Source: Scilla litardierei (lineage: Eukaryota > Streptophyta > Magnoliopsida > Asparagales > Asparagaceae). From it: DNA of 64,000 bases. Made by a program: the position numbers and the translations under genes. This document shows, in pieces, positions 10,548 through 21,785 of the stretch. The first letter of the stretch is position 1, and every line of letters begins with the position of its first letter. Under the pieces are notes generated by a model, which searched no databases, was not told where the DNA came from, and saw only the letters and a list, made by a program, of their open reading frames with translations. The stretch covers positions 200,249,600 to 200,313,599 of the forward strand of contig CM061141.1 of NCBI GenBank assembly GCA_030789695.1, read 5' to 3'.

Positions 10548-12283
10548 TGACCGGCGCCCCGTTTACGGTATGGGCGCGGTGTCGTTTTACCGCAAGTGCA
10601 CGGTTAGTGTAGGGTGTGGGTATATCGAACACAGGGAGGTGGATGGCTTGAGTGGCTACTAGCCTCGCCTAGGTCGTGTGCTAGCTACGCGGATGATATG
10701 GGTGGAAGTGTAGAAATAAAAGAAAGAAATAAAAATGACACAAAATGAATCCCCGCTAACACGGGCTAGAGCACTCATGACACTTGGCATTTGACTTGAT
10801 CCAGGGTGAGACATTGCCCCAAAAGGTGGTACCTAGCGTCCATGGCCCGATATTCCGGTCGGTGCCAAGCACGCTAGGCCTTCCCGGTTCTGGACGGTGG
10901 GCACTCCCGTGTCCATAAACACCTTCCGCAACCGGGAGCATTAAGTCCACAATGATATCTCCCAACACTTCGTCCAAGCCGCTCCCGCGCGCGAGGACTC
11001 GATGTCTACGCTGGGGGCGTGAGCTATGGCTAGGGGGTCAACCGCCAAGTTTATTCCCCCTTGGCCCGACGGTCAGAGGCGGTCTTTCTCCCGCCAATGA
11101 CAATGAAACACCCCCGCGTAACCCTAATGGCCAAATAGGTCAAATGTGATTTCTAGCAATACATCGAAGCGGATCTTGACAGGACAAGCACCGGACCCCA
11201 ATCCCCAACACATCTAGTGTGTCGTCGTACGAATTGGACCCAGATTGCTAGAAATCCCCATTGACACATTTCATCGAACACGTGCCATGCAACCAAGTCT
11301 AATGTAAATTTCCAAGCATCAATCTTACCCTAACCCGTATTAGGGTTCATCAATACTACTCCATGATGAAAAACATATAAACAAACAACACAAAAGACAT
11401 ACAAACATTCATCATGAAGCAAAAGAAATACAACACAAAAAATGGAGAACAAGAGAAAGAAATACTTATCTTGAGTTTGAATCTTCAATCCAATACAAGA
11501 TTTATTAACAAAAAGACCTAATCTAATCTAACCTAAAGCTCACAAGAGAAAGGGGCAAAAGCCCTTAAAAAACTGAGAAGAGATCTCTCTTCAGTCGGCA
11601 AACTTCGAGTATTTATAGCCCCACTTTGAAACCCTAATGGTTCGGGTCCAAACCCGCAGAAAAAACGTCACCCGATCGGTTGACAGGTCAACCGATCGGG
11701 TGATCCGTTACAAATAGTAAACAGAAAACGGCGGAGCTTCACCCGGTCAGATGAACCGGTCGGTTGAATTCTTGGGGTGACCGGTTGGATCTTGGAGCCG
11801 TCGGGTGAAGCGATCGGTTGGACGCCCGTGTCTTCAGCTCTTCAACATCAGCTACAGATGAACCGATCGGGTGAGAGTCACCCGATCGGTTGGCATTTTG
11901 CTCGAAAAAACAGAGAACAGCCCCCCGCTGAACTGGTCTGTGAACCGGTCGGGTGACTTCCTTATGAGCTGCGGCAGAGACCGGGTGGTGCACGCGTGCA
12001 TCACCCGATCGGTTGGAGATGACCAACCGACCGGGTGAGGGGCTGAAAGATGAATTCTTTGACGTTTGACCCCCTGGATCACGCGCGACTCCTCCCGTTG
12101 CTCCGGGGACTTGAGATATCATCGTTAAACGTCCCTACACGGTCAATCTCCTGCAAACACGGATAAACAAAGAAAAGTGAAAGAAAACGAGAAAATACGA
12201 AAAAACGAATACAAGACGACGGTAAATAACGGAAAAACACGGAAGAAAACGTGCGCAAATATATGAAATATAAACGCACGTCA
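10548..12283 (-). repeat. E1 3' LTR
   Basis: 1,736 bp, TG...CA in the plus-strand reading. It is nearly identical to 15672-17407. It contains the CCGATCGG-type palindrome array (about 11640-12045) upstream, on the minus strand, of a TATA box at 11611-11617. Confidence 0.94.
11611..12045 (-). promoter_or_regulatory. E1 3' LTR: TATA box with upstream palindrome array
   Basis: The complement of 11611-11617 reads TATAAAT. Upstream on the minus strand lie about 14 copies or variants of the motif ACCGATCGGTTGA/TCACCCGATCGG, in both orientations. One pair forms a perfect 36-bp inverted repeat at 11668-11703 (17-bp arms, 2-nt spacer). The same layout is at 16734-17165. Confidence 0.8.
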
Positions 12284-14143
12284 AAATCCCCCAAGCTGAA
12301 CCCTTCCTCGTCCTCGAGGAAGACGAGCGAGAGTAGGAGCTCGGAGAGGAAAAATAGAGAGAAAGAGAGAAAAGGAGAACTCAATATCCTAGATCTCCCG
12401 TCAGGGCCAACAAAATCAAAAACGACACACCAAGCAAGCAAACGCCAAATCACATCACTAAACCAAGGAGTACGAGTCCAGACAAGTGCCGTGTGCTCAC
12501 GCGGTGAAGCGCGAGTGAGCGTGGTCGTGTGCTACCAAACGGTGTCACTATCTACATTGTGCAATAAAGCTCGATATACACAAATCCAAGATATGACCCA
12601 AATATCGATTCGAATTGAATTAAGCGGTGAATATATGGTTCAAGCATGCATGAGAATAGAGAGAGAATCGAAACATATCATGCGTTAGGGACTCCACAAC
12701 TAGGGTTAAGGAAATCACCATACTAAAGCCTAGATAATAGCTAAAAAGTTCCTAAGCCAAGTGTTTTCGAAAACGATGGGGGTTGAGATGATGTGGAGTA
12801 GAACACTCGGTGCAAATTCTCGCCTTCCCTTTATTCTCGGCAAGTAGGAAAAAATGTTCACACGGGAATTTTTTTTGGGTTCTGGGTATTTGTATTTTTT
12901 TTGGATTTTTGGATATACATATTTTTTTTCTTTTTTTCTTTTTTTTGGGTTTTTCTTTTCTCTCTTTTTTCGGATTTTTGGATATTGGGATATTTACATG
13001 TGTACTCTCCCAAGTGGGAGAACGGTACATGACGAGGGGATTTGCACCAAGTAAAACAAAAAAGAAGTCGAAATCTAAACACTCGGGCAAAGGAAACTAT
13101 TCTCGCTAAATAGAGCATAGGCTAAATGGGTTATCCTAGTCCTTGTTTGTGGAATCCCGACACATGCGAATTGAAATATACGATATAAATATAGCATGCA
13201 TATAGAAGCAGATAGTAGAAGCAAATACCGCATATTCAAATCGAAGCATGATAATCTAGGGGTAAACCAAGGATAGGTATATAAAACATAATCACAAGGT
13301 AGAAGCACACCAAATGCTAGTCACGACACACGACTCTCAAGAAAGCTAAGTGGACCCACGATGCATGAAATGCAAGAGGACTCGGCTTCCTGAGGTTAGT
13401 GAATGTGATTATCGAAGCCGTGCTAGGTGTGTGTGATTTTGTGGCAATTCATCATATGGGGTCATCTCTAGGAGAGAGAGAGAGAACAAAACATGAGAAG
13501 AAAAAGAAAAACACGATGGAAAACGACTCAAAAACGAAGAAAAACGACACAAATGACGCACGAAGTGCGACTCCCCCAAGCTGAAACTTGCATTGTCCTC
13601 AATGCAATAGTAGTGAATACGGGAGGGCAATGAAAATGGGGGGGAGTTACGCACCGACACAAAAAATGAAAAACACGAAAAACACACGAACAAAACTGGA
13701 AAATAAAGAAAAAGAAACATACAGAATAAAAGATATAAAACACAACAAAGGACTCAAAGACACAAACACACGACAACGACACACGAAAACATGCACACAA
13801 AAGTCGATTTCCCCCAAGCTGAACATGACAATGCTAGCAAAATGATATGATCAATGAGATGCAGAAATATGCTAGGGGAAAATCAGAAAAGAAAGAAATC
13901 AGAATGCAGGAGAGACAGTGTGCTCATTCTCCTCGGAAGAGGATGAGGGTAAAATGATAGAAGGGCACGACATGAAGGGTTATTAAGATGCAAAAGCAAA
14001 TCCTAGATACGCTCCCCTCGCTAATGAGAGGAGACGAGATTATTCAAACCTAAACTAGAAAGCGGTAAATTTTTACACTACTGGATTAGGATACACCTGA
14101 GCATAGGTGGATCCAAGATCTCAAGCGGAGCAGGAAGCTGCTC
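12284..14143 (-). other. E1 3' non-coding interior with stem-loop/polypurine modules
   Basis: No credible ORF. Three TCAGCTTGGGGGA-like tracts lie on the minus strand: next to the 3' LTR (about 12287-12300), near 13571-13583 and near 13812-13824. The first two are preceded by perfect stem-loops: 12303-12310 with 12315-12322 (CTTCCTCG) and 13588-13595 with 13600-13607 (TTGCATTG). The sequence is homologous to 27858-29456 in E2, including the T- or A-rich tract near 12865-12990. Confidence 0.75.
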
Positions 14144-15466
14144 TCACTGTTCTTTTTGTGGCTCCGCCAATGTTCCAGTGCCACGAACACTAACGAACTC
14201 CAGCAATGCTCCCACAAGCTTCTCTCGATGATGTCCACCTAAATCATTCGAAAGAAAAGGAGCATCAGTCCGTGATGAAAAATTCTTCCCCGCAAAAAAT
14301 GTATCCCAAAGAGTATCATCAAAGTGAAATGTAAAGCGTGGAATAAGTTGACGACGACTCCCTGAGAATGTGGTGCTATGCCCTGGTGGTGACGCGATGA
14401 TATCATGCCCACGTTTAGTGGCGAGCTCGTCTGGTGCTGACATGCCCTGACGTATCTCCATATAATGTGAATCTGGATCTAATGGAGCATATGTCATGTC
14501 AGTAGTATCTGAATCTAAAAATATGGGGAATGTAATACGAGATTCAGAAATAGGGTCTAAAAGATCTCCCTGAGTGGGAGCAGTAAGCTCTGGTGGATGC
14601 GATGCCTCTGGTGGAGTGAGGGTGAGTGATGGATGTAGTGGTAGAGGCAAGGGAGCATGAGGCTCAACAGAATGAGTCATGATGTTCACGGCTCCATGCT
14701 CTCCCTCCTCGTCGATATGGACATCCTCCATGGGCTCCTCGATGCCGTAGGTCTCAAAAATTGTACCTGCATAGGGAAGGGGACTCATATTAAAATTTTC
14801 AAATTGTAAACCATAAGAGTTACCTTTCGCAGTGCAAGTCGTCGATGATGTATGAGACACGACTTCTTCACCCCCAAAAGTAGAAGTGATCGGCGAAAAT
14901 GGAATTGGTGAATCCACATGGCTCTGCGTTATCATGGAATCCTCCATCAATAACTCAAGGATAGATTTCCGAGGTGGAGATGAGGGTGATGGTGTTGTCG
15001 GGCCTTGATTTACAAAGGAATTCACCACTAACAACTCAAGATCAGGCGCATGTGGTGGAAGTGGAAGTGGTGGAGTCATCTGGCCTTGGTTTAAAATATT
15101 GTCTTCTAATAACAATTCAAGGTCAGACATCGGTGGGGGAAGTGGTGATGGAAGTGGAGGTGATATCCAGCGCATCTGAGTTGCAATGGAGTTTTCCAAG
15201 AATAATTCAAGGCTCGATTTTGGTGGAGGATGGGGTGTGAAATTTTGGGGGTAAGGATGGGAGGATTCTTGATGTAGGTCGTGGGTATATGAGTGTGGGG
15301 TGTAGGGTTGGGCAATGAATTGACAATGGATGGCCGTGTGTCCCTGCATCCCACAAGCTTCGCAAATCGCCACGTCCTGCGGATAATTCTCATATCCCCC
15401 CATCTGAGCACCGTATGGCATATAAGCATCAAAATTTCCGATGTACGATCCATCGGGCATCCACAT
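14144..15466 (-). CDS. E1 ORF: zinc-knuckle protein with a fourfold internal repeat, unknown function
   Basis: An intact 440-codon minus-strand ORF starting about 180 nt after the PBS, the position where gag normally begins. Residues 35-48 form a CX2CX4HX4C zinc knuckle (CEACGMQGHTAIHC), a nucleic-acid-binding motif of gag proteins. Residues about 84-192 hold four diverged copies of a repeat whose core is S-x-LELLLEDNI followed by a Q and a proline-rich stretch. I see no Retrotrans_gag domain and no protease motif. The C-terminal part is acidic, then ends in a more ordered segment (FHFDDTLWDTFFAGKNF). It may be a derived gag-like packaging protein or an accessory protein. The open frame in a young element suggests recent function or too little time to decay. 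Confidence 0.7.
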   Translation of the reverse strand: MWMPDGSYIGNFDAYMPYGAQMGGYENYPQDVAICEACGMQGHTAIHCQFIAQPYTPHSYTHDLHQESSHPYPQNFTPHPPPKSSLELFLENSIATQMRWISPPLPSPLPPPMSDLELLLEDNILNQGQMTPPLPLPPHAPDLELLVVNSFVNQGPTTPSPSSPPRKSILELLMEDSMITQSHVDSPIPFSPITSTFGGEEVVSHTSSTTCTAKGNSYGLQFENFNMSPLPYAGTIFETYGIEEPMEDVHIDEEGEHGAVNIMTHSVEPHAPLPLPLHPSLTLTPPEASHPPELTAPTQGDLLDPISESRITFPIFLDSDTTDMTYAPLDPDSHYMEIRQGMSAPDELATKRGHDIIASPPGHSTTFSGSRRQLIPRFTFHFDDTLWDTFFAGKNFSSRTDAPFLSNDLGGHHREKLVGALLEFVSVRGTGTLAEPQKEQ

Positions 15467-15647
15467 AATTCACCTGAAAGCAAAAATTTTGGCTACGACA
15501 AGCGTGTCAGTTGTACAAAGAATAACACAAATTTTATAATGGTGGTAAGGAAAGGATCTATTATTGTATTTATTTATTATTATTATTATTTTTTTGTTTT
15601 TGCGTAGTCTAACGAACCCAAGCTAAGCTAATATCAAACCGAACGCC
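15467..15647 (-). other. E1 untranslated leader
   Basis: Sequence between the PBS and the ORF. It includes an A/T homopolymer-rich stretch (about 15565-15602). No feature seen. Confidence 0.6.
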
Positions 15648-15665
15648 TCCCCGGCAACGGCGCCA
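15648..15665 (-). other. E1 primer binding site (tRNA-Asp type)
   Basis: The complement reads TGGCGCCGTTGCCGGGGA, the PBS typical of Athila/Tat-lineage elements and complementary to the 3' end of tRNA-Asp. It is six bases from the 5' LTR. Confidence 0.92.
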
Positions 15666-15671
15666 AAAACT

Positions 15672-17407
15672 TGACCGGCGCCCCGTTTACGGTATGGGCG
15701 CGGTGTCGTTTTACCGCAAGTGCACGGTTAGTGTAGGGTGCGGGTATATCGAACACAGGGAGGTGGATGGCTTGAGTGGCTACTAGCCTCGCCTAGGTCG
15801 TGTGCTAGCTACGCGGATGATATGGGTGGAAGTGTAGAAATAAAAGAAAGAAATAAAAATGACACAAAATGAATCCCCGCTAACACGGGCTAGAGCACTC
15901 ATGACACTTGGCATTTGACTTGATCCAGGGTGAGACATTGCCCCAAAAGGTGGTACCTAGCGTACATGGCCCGATATTCCGGTCGGTGCCAAGCACGCTA
16001 GGCCTACCCGGTTCCGGACGGTGGGCACTCCCGTGTCCATAAACACCTTCCGCAACCGGGAGCATTAAGTCCAAATTGATATCTCCCAACACTTCGTCCA
16101 AGCCGCTCCCGCGCACGAGGACTCGATGTCTACGCTGGGGGCGTGAGCTATGGCTAGGGGGTCAACCGCCAAGTTTATTCCCCCTTGGCCCGACGGTCAG
16201 AGGCTGTCTTTCTCCCGCCAATGACAATGAAACACCCCCGCGTAACCCTAATGGCCAAATAGGTCAAATGTGATTTCTAGCAATACATCGAAGCGGATCT
16301 TGACAGGACAAGCACCGGACCCCAATCCCCAACACATCTAGTGTGTCGTCGTACGAATTGGACCCAGATTGCTAGAAATCCCCATTGACACATTTCATCG
16401 AACACGTGCCATGCAACCAAGTCTAATGTAAATTTCCAAGCATCAATCTTACCCTAACCCGTATTAGGGTTCATCAATACTACTCCATGATGAAAAACAT
16501 ATAAACAAACAACACAAAAGACATACAAACATTCATCATGAAGCAAAAGAAATACAACACAAAAAATGGAGAACAAGAGAAAGAAATACTTATCTTGAGT
16601 TTGAATCTTCAATCCAATACAAGATTTATTAACAAAAAGACCTAATCTAATCTAACCTAAAGCTCACAAGAGAAAGGGGCAAAAGCCCTTAAAAACTGAG
16701 AAGAGATCTCTCTTCAGTCGGCCAACTTCGAGTATTTATAGCCCCACTTCGAAACCCTAATGGTTCGGGTCCAAACCCGTAGAAAAAACGTCACCCGATC
16801 GGTTGACAGGTCAACCGATCGGGTGATCCGTTACAAATAGTAAACAGAAAACGGCGGAGCTTCACCCGGTCAGATGAACCGGTCGGTTGAGTTCTTGGGG
16901 TGACCGGTTGGATCTTGGAGCCGTCGGGTGAAGCGATCGGTTGGACGCCCGTGTCTTCAGCTCTTCAACATCAGCTACAGATGAACCGATCAGGTGAGAG
17001 TCACCCGATCGGTTGGCATTTTGCTCGAAAAAACAGAGAACAGCCCCCCGCTGAACCGGTCTGTGAACCGGTCGGGTGACTTCCTTATGAGCTGCGGCAG
17101 AGACCGGGTGGTGCACGCGTGCATCACCCGATCGGTTGGAGATGACCAACCGACCGGGTGAGGGGCTGAAAGATGAATTCTTTGACGTTTGACCCCCTGG
17201 ATCATGCGCGACTCCTCCCGTTGCTCCGGGGACTTGAGATATCATCGTTAAACGTCCCCTACACGGTCAATCTCCTGCAAACACGAATAAACAAAGAAAA
17301 GTGAAAGAAAACGAGAAAATACGAAAAAACAAATACAAGACGACGGTAAATAACGGAAAAACACGGAAGAAAACGTGCGCAAATATATGAAATATAAACG
17401 CACGTCA
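15672..17407 (-). repeat. E1 5' LTR
   Basis: 1,736 bp, nearly identical to 10548-12283. On the minus strand it begins with TGACGTGCG and a terminal stem-loop (complement of 17373-17380 with 17398-17405). Confidence 0.94.
16734..17165 (-). promoter_or_regulatory. E1 5' LTR promoter: TATA box and palindrome array
   Basis: The complement of 16734-16740 is TATAAAT. The array extends to about 17165 and includes the perfect 36-bp inverted repeat at 16791-16826. By position this is the U3 promoter of the element. Confidence 0.8.
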
Positions 17408-17412
17408 ATATG
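17408..17412 (+). repeat. E1 target site duplication, right copy
   Basis: ATATG, matching 10543-10547. Confidence 0.93.
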
Positions 17413-18113
17413 CTCATGAGCTAGCAACGCACAATCAGCCAGAAGACGGTCCTGAAGGAAGGCAGCTTGGTTAGGGGAGATGAGCTCAACGACCGCTTTA
17501 CTCAGTCGATTGCATAGAATCTTGCTAATAATTTTGTACAGAATGTTGCAACAAGAAATCGGGCGATAGTCACCAAGCCCAGAAGCATTGATACTCTTGG
17601 GAATAAGTGTGAGAAAGGTATGATTGATCTGCCGATATATCTTTCCAGATTTGAAGAAATTGAGAACAGCAATGGTGACATCCTTCCCAACAATATCCCA
17701 CGAGTTTTGGTAAAAAAACCCATTAAAACCATCAGGCCCAGGGGCCTTATCAGCCCTTATCTGAAAACCCGCATTTTTAACCTCTTCAGAAGTAACGGAT
17801 CTTTCAACCCAAAAAGCAGCATCTTTAGTGAGGATTCTTTTTGTGGTGAGGCAAGGGAAGACTCTCCAATAGTCATCCTGATTATAAAGGCCAGCGTAAA
17901 ACTTAGGAGCTTCAACTTTAAGAATATCAATAGAATTATTGCTCGAGCCATCATTAGATATAAGGTGCCCAAGATTATTATGACTTTGCCGTGCTCTCAT
18001 GGCAGTATAAAAGAACCGTGAATTACGATCCCCAAGGTGCAACCAATCTTGCCTGCTTTTCTGCCTGAGGTTGGACTCATCAACATCCAAAGCCTCGGCT
18101 AATTGTTTTATAA
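17413..18113 (-). pseudogene. LINE-C ORF2: RT N-terminal part
   Basis: Minus-strand coding sequence from RQKSRQDWLHLGDRNSRFFY through KAPGPDGFNGFFY, LIPKSINASGLGDYRPISCCN and SPNQAAFLQDRLLADCALLAHEHI, where E1 interrupts it. The frame stays open for some distance into the E1 LTR, producing a meaningless chimeric tail. Just upstream, a run of six A at about 18125-18130 (minus reading CAAAAAAGG) carries one extra base that separates this frame from the endonuclease frame. Confidence 0.9.
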
Positions 18114-19100
18114 GGGTCTGCTCCTTTTTTGGAGGTCAGGACATAAACACAGATTGATGTCATTCTGAATGGAAATGAGATCGGCCCGAATTCTACCCAC
18201 ATCATTAGCTTCTCTATAAGCTGCTCTAAACTTCTTCAACCCAAGTTTAAGATGTTTAAGTTTGTCCACCAGCCGTATCATAGGACAACCATCAGTCCTA
18301 ATGCGCCACTTATCTTTAAGGATATTTGAATAATCAGGGCTACGGAGCCAGGCATTAAAGAACTTGAATGGTTTGGGATCAGAACCCCTGGGCCGATGAG
18401 AGTGGATGAGAAGGATGGAATGGTCACTAGTGCTACCAGCAATGTATTCACAGTAAGAGGATGAGAGCACCCCCATCCAATTGCTATTGCATAGGACCCG
18501 ATCAAGAGTGGCGGAAATACGCTTTTGCCCAATGCTACGATTGTTCCAACTCAGAGTATTACCAACCATTTTGAGTTCAAGGAGGGCGCTGGAGTTAATG
18601 CAGTCATTAAATTCCTCCGCCATAAACCCATCAATCACTCTACCCCCAACCTTGTCCATAGCGTACCTGACACAGTTGAAATCACCCCCCACAATCCAGG
18701 GTATGTTATTATATTTGTTGGCCTTGGCCATAATGTCACTCCAGAGGTTTCTCCGCTCTTGATAAGAGTTAGAAGCATAGACGATAGTAAACATTGTGAT
18801 GAACCCCGTCGCATTCACACAATTTAACGAGATATACTGGGCCGAAACCCCATCCACGTAACACTTCCATATGTCGGGGTTATACATAATGACAATACGA
18901 CCGTTGCGATGGGCACACCTATTGTCAATGGAAAGCCAATTTTTAGGAAAGCATTTAAGGATTCTCTGGGCATTGCATTCCACCACCTTGGTTTCAAGAA
19001 GGCCAACCAAGGAGGGAGCGTGAATGCGCAACTTATCTTTAAGCTCACGACGCCTACCGATATTATTAAGCCCTCTCGTATTCCAAATGAGCACTGTCAT
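18108..19100 (-). pseudogene. LINE-C ORF2: APE-type endonuclease domain
   Basis: Starts with the MTVLIWNTRGLNN sequence typical of plant L1 ORF2. It then shows LLETKVV (catalytic Glu), IVGGDFNCVRY and STSDHSILL (catalytic Asp/His pair), followed by the linker toward the RT. About 330 codons are open, so the nicking domain looks complete. A one-base frameshift at its end cuts it from the RT. Apart from that shift and the E1 insertion, ORF2 would be near intact, so LINE-C was probably active shortly before it was hit. Confidence 0.92.
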
Positions 19101-19225
19101 TAGATGGAGGGGGGGTGTTCAACTGCTTTATTAATCCTAGAGCTTTTGCGGGTGCCTTTAGGAGAGACCGCACCCCCTTTACTCTTTTGTCTTTTCCGTT
19201 CTTTGCTTTTGAGTTTCAACTCGGC
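19101..19225 (-). other. LINE-C ORF1/ORF2 spacer
   Basis: Short region between the end of ORF1-derived sequence and the ORF2 start. No separate feature seen. Confidence 0.5.
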
Positions 19226-21344
19226 TTACTCCTCATGCCAAGCTATATTATCAATGGTCATGTCAATGGGTTCGGTATCAGAGTCGACGCTATCGTTGAT
19301 ATCAAGTAGCGAGGCACCTAGGCGCGGTATGCTCTCCGAACAGAGGATGCTGAACTGGTTGTGGCTGGGCGATGGCGCCATGCTATGTGGGGTGGAGGCC
19401 TTAGTAGCCGTGCGTCCCGTAATCTCCGAGACCCCTGACCCCTCCCCCCCATTTTTATTATCATTACTTGGATACATCTGTATACAAGGAGCACCCTCTC
19501 CTCTAACATTTCCAGACGCAGCTAGCTTAGGTACATTATCAATTATCACATTCTCTATGTCTCTAGGAATAGCTGAGGACGCGGTCACATTAACCGCCCC
19601 TTCCTCTCCGTACTGCCCGGCTTCGCCCCTCCGTTGTGAAGACCTGTTCACCTTAACCGCATCGAAACTCCCCATACTACTATCCCCTCCTTCCACGCCG
19701 AGTGCAGGTAATTTTTCAGAAGCATGGACTGAGGCCGCCGACATGCCCTTGAACTCTTTACAGTACTTCACGAGTTTGTGCATATGGACTATTCCCGCCA
19801 TGAGTACTCCCTTTCGACCATTCTTTTTGCCTGGGATCGCTGCTACATCTTCCGCTCCCCCCGAGCCCCCTGCTTTAGACGACCATCACCATTTGCATTG
19901 CAAGCCCCTACCTCCCTGTTACAATTCTCACTCTCACTGGGCGCAGCCAGCGCCTTTACATAGCCCCTCCTAGCAGTGACATGAACTGCTTTAACAGCGG
20001 CCTCTTTGCCCTTCTTATTAGTTACATCCCCCCTCATCACTGTGGTATCATCAGCTAATACAACCTCTCCCTGGGTAACGCTCATGTTACACACCTCAAT
20101 AGGTTTCATAGCCGCAACAGTAGCATTACAATCCTCACGGATACCTTTAGCAGCACTGTTACATTTTCCTCCAATTTTTGTATTACATGAATCACCCCCA
20201 TTAAAATCACCAACTGGCTCCCCCTCTTGCTGCTTACTACAGCGACCATCCCCCTGATGCCCCATCCCCTCATTCTTATCCCCCATGTACGAAGTAGAAG
20301 GAGCCAAAGATATGTACGAAGTAGAAGGAGCCGAAGGGGAAAGGAGACTTACAGTATCCAAACTCGCAGCATCCTTCGCACCCCTGGGCATCGAGCAGCA
20401 TTGATGTGCAAGATGGCCAAAGCATTTGCAATTTATGCATCTTGGGGGGGTCCTTCGTATCTGACAGCTATGTCGAAGTATTCTCCGTCTTCAACTTGTA
20501 CTGTCACCGTCTGAGGAAGCTCATGCTCCGCCGAGACCTCTACCAAGCATCTAGCATAGCTCATCCTCTCCATTGTTACCGTAGCCCTATCCAAGCAGAT
20601 TGGATCACCAAGAACACTGGTTATGATGTTAAGAATCTTCAACGACCAGAACTTCAACGGTAGGCTGGGGAGCTGAACCCACAGGGGGGGCGGAGGAGAG
20701 CATGTCTCTATCGTAACCCATGTCCGGAGCCCAGTGCTGAATCACGACGAGCCGCCCGTCGAACATCCACGGCCCCCCCGAATAGCACGGCGTCGCAATT
20801 GACTTTGTCCTTGAATCGAAAGAAGAAAAATCCATTATCGCAGGAGAAAATCATCATACCTTGCTTCTTCCAAGTTCGAATAGCCCAAGCTTTCAACTGG
20901 CTGTAAAATGGAGCATCGCCGACGACATACACAACTAGGGTGTTCTCCCAGTTCCTCGCTGCTTCGTCAATGATTTCCTGTGGAAGAACGGCAATGGGGG
21001 CCCCTGCTTCATCTAGCACCGGCGGGACAAAGCTCATTTCAAGAGCATCGGACATTTTTCGTTTGCTTGTGCAGACGTCCAACCATGACTGCTTGGTAGC
21101 AAGCAGATTAATCTTTATTTCGACAGATGGCCTCATCATCCTTCTCTCGACAGCTTTCCTATTTCCTGCAAACACGAGTATTCTCATGCGTCGGGCCACC
21201 AACTCTCCCCTGAGCATAGGGGGCTCGAGGGCCATACTCATCTCTGGCCCCCTTCCCCTTGGGCGCAGCCACATTATTCGGCTTCCTTCTATTCACCGTT
21301 CGCCAGTCCCTCGCCTTTGCATCAGCATTCTCACCTTCAGCCAT
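19226..21344 (-). pseudogene. LINE-C ORF1: DUF4283/zinc-knuckle RNA-binding protein, frameshifted
   Basis: The likely start is the MAEGENADAKARDW methionine at 21344. The frame changes near 21200 into the DUF4283 part (WENTLVVYVVGDAPFYSQLKAW, about 20950-20880). It changes again near 20780 (GGPWMFDGRLVVIQHW) and near 20650 (MKFWSLKIL, then YARCLVEV). A zinc-knuckle-like remnant (KCFGHLAHQC) lies near 20420-20395. The C-terminal half is low-complexity and acidic (open segments 20391-19843 and 19801-19226). At least three frameshifts make it non-functional, in contrast to the well-preserved ORF2. Confidence 0.8.
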
Positions 21345-21780
21345 GCCAAAGACAGGACAATCAGAGAATCAAAATTTGGTTCAAGGATAAACTAGACTGA
21401 GTGATGAGGGAACCACTCACCACACGGATCAAGAACTCCGCCTGAGTTCTCGATCCGCACAAAGCAACCAGTCACTGCTTGATCCACGGAGCAAGATCAA
21501 GAAGAAACACCAAAATGTATGAACAGTCAGATCGCAGATTCACAAGCCAAGGACAACGTCGATCAAACATGCCAGGATCAGATCCGATCTAAGACTCTCT
21601 CGATTCGAAAGTAAAACAACCCAGTGGTTAGATCTAAGACAGATCTATCAATAAACGAGAACAAGGAAGAAGGTCCAAAGAGGACTCACCGCCGGACCAG
21701 GATCTACGCCTAGATCCCGATCCGAACCCGTTGTGCCCGCTCCTCAAGCTTCGCACGGATCAACCTTCAGATCTGGGAAG
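21345..21780 (-). other. LINE-C 5' leader, part next to ORF1
   Basis: Non-coding GC-moderate sequence with repeated GATC-containing words (GATCCG, AGATCT). It continues at 31040-31308 on the far side of E2. Confidence 0.7.
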
Positions 21781-21785
21781 GCGAC
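21781..21785 (+). repeat. E2 target site duplication, left copy
   Basis: GCGAC, identical to 31035-31039. Confidence 0.94.

Larger units (their letters stand above)
10548..17407 (-). mobile_element. E1: non-autonomous Athila-like Ty3/gypsy element (6.86 kb)
   Basis: Two 1,736-bp direct repeats with TG...CA ends flank a 3.39-kb interior. The 5-bp target duplication is perfect. A PBS complementary to the 3' end of tRNA-Asp and a GCTTGGGGGATTT polypurine tract before the 3' LTR fix the orientation as minus. The interior holds one 440-codon ORF with a zinc knuckle and long non-coding sequence homologous to that of E2. There is no protease, RT, RNase H or integrase. Its LTRs differ at about 18-20 positions (about 1.1%), so the insertion is young. 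Confidence 0.93.

Noticed and set aside
15648..15665. A tRNA gene at the tRNA-like sequence near the E1 and E2 LTRs
   Set aside because: Only the 18 bases complementary to a tRNA 3' end are present. They are primer binding sites, and I found no cloverleaf in the window.
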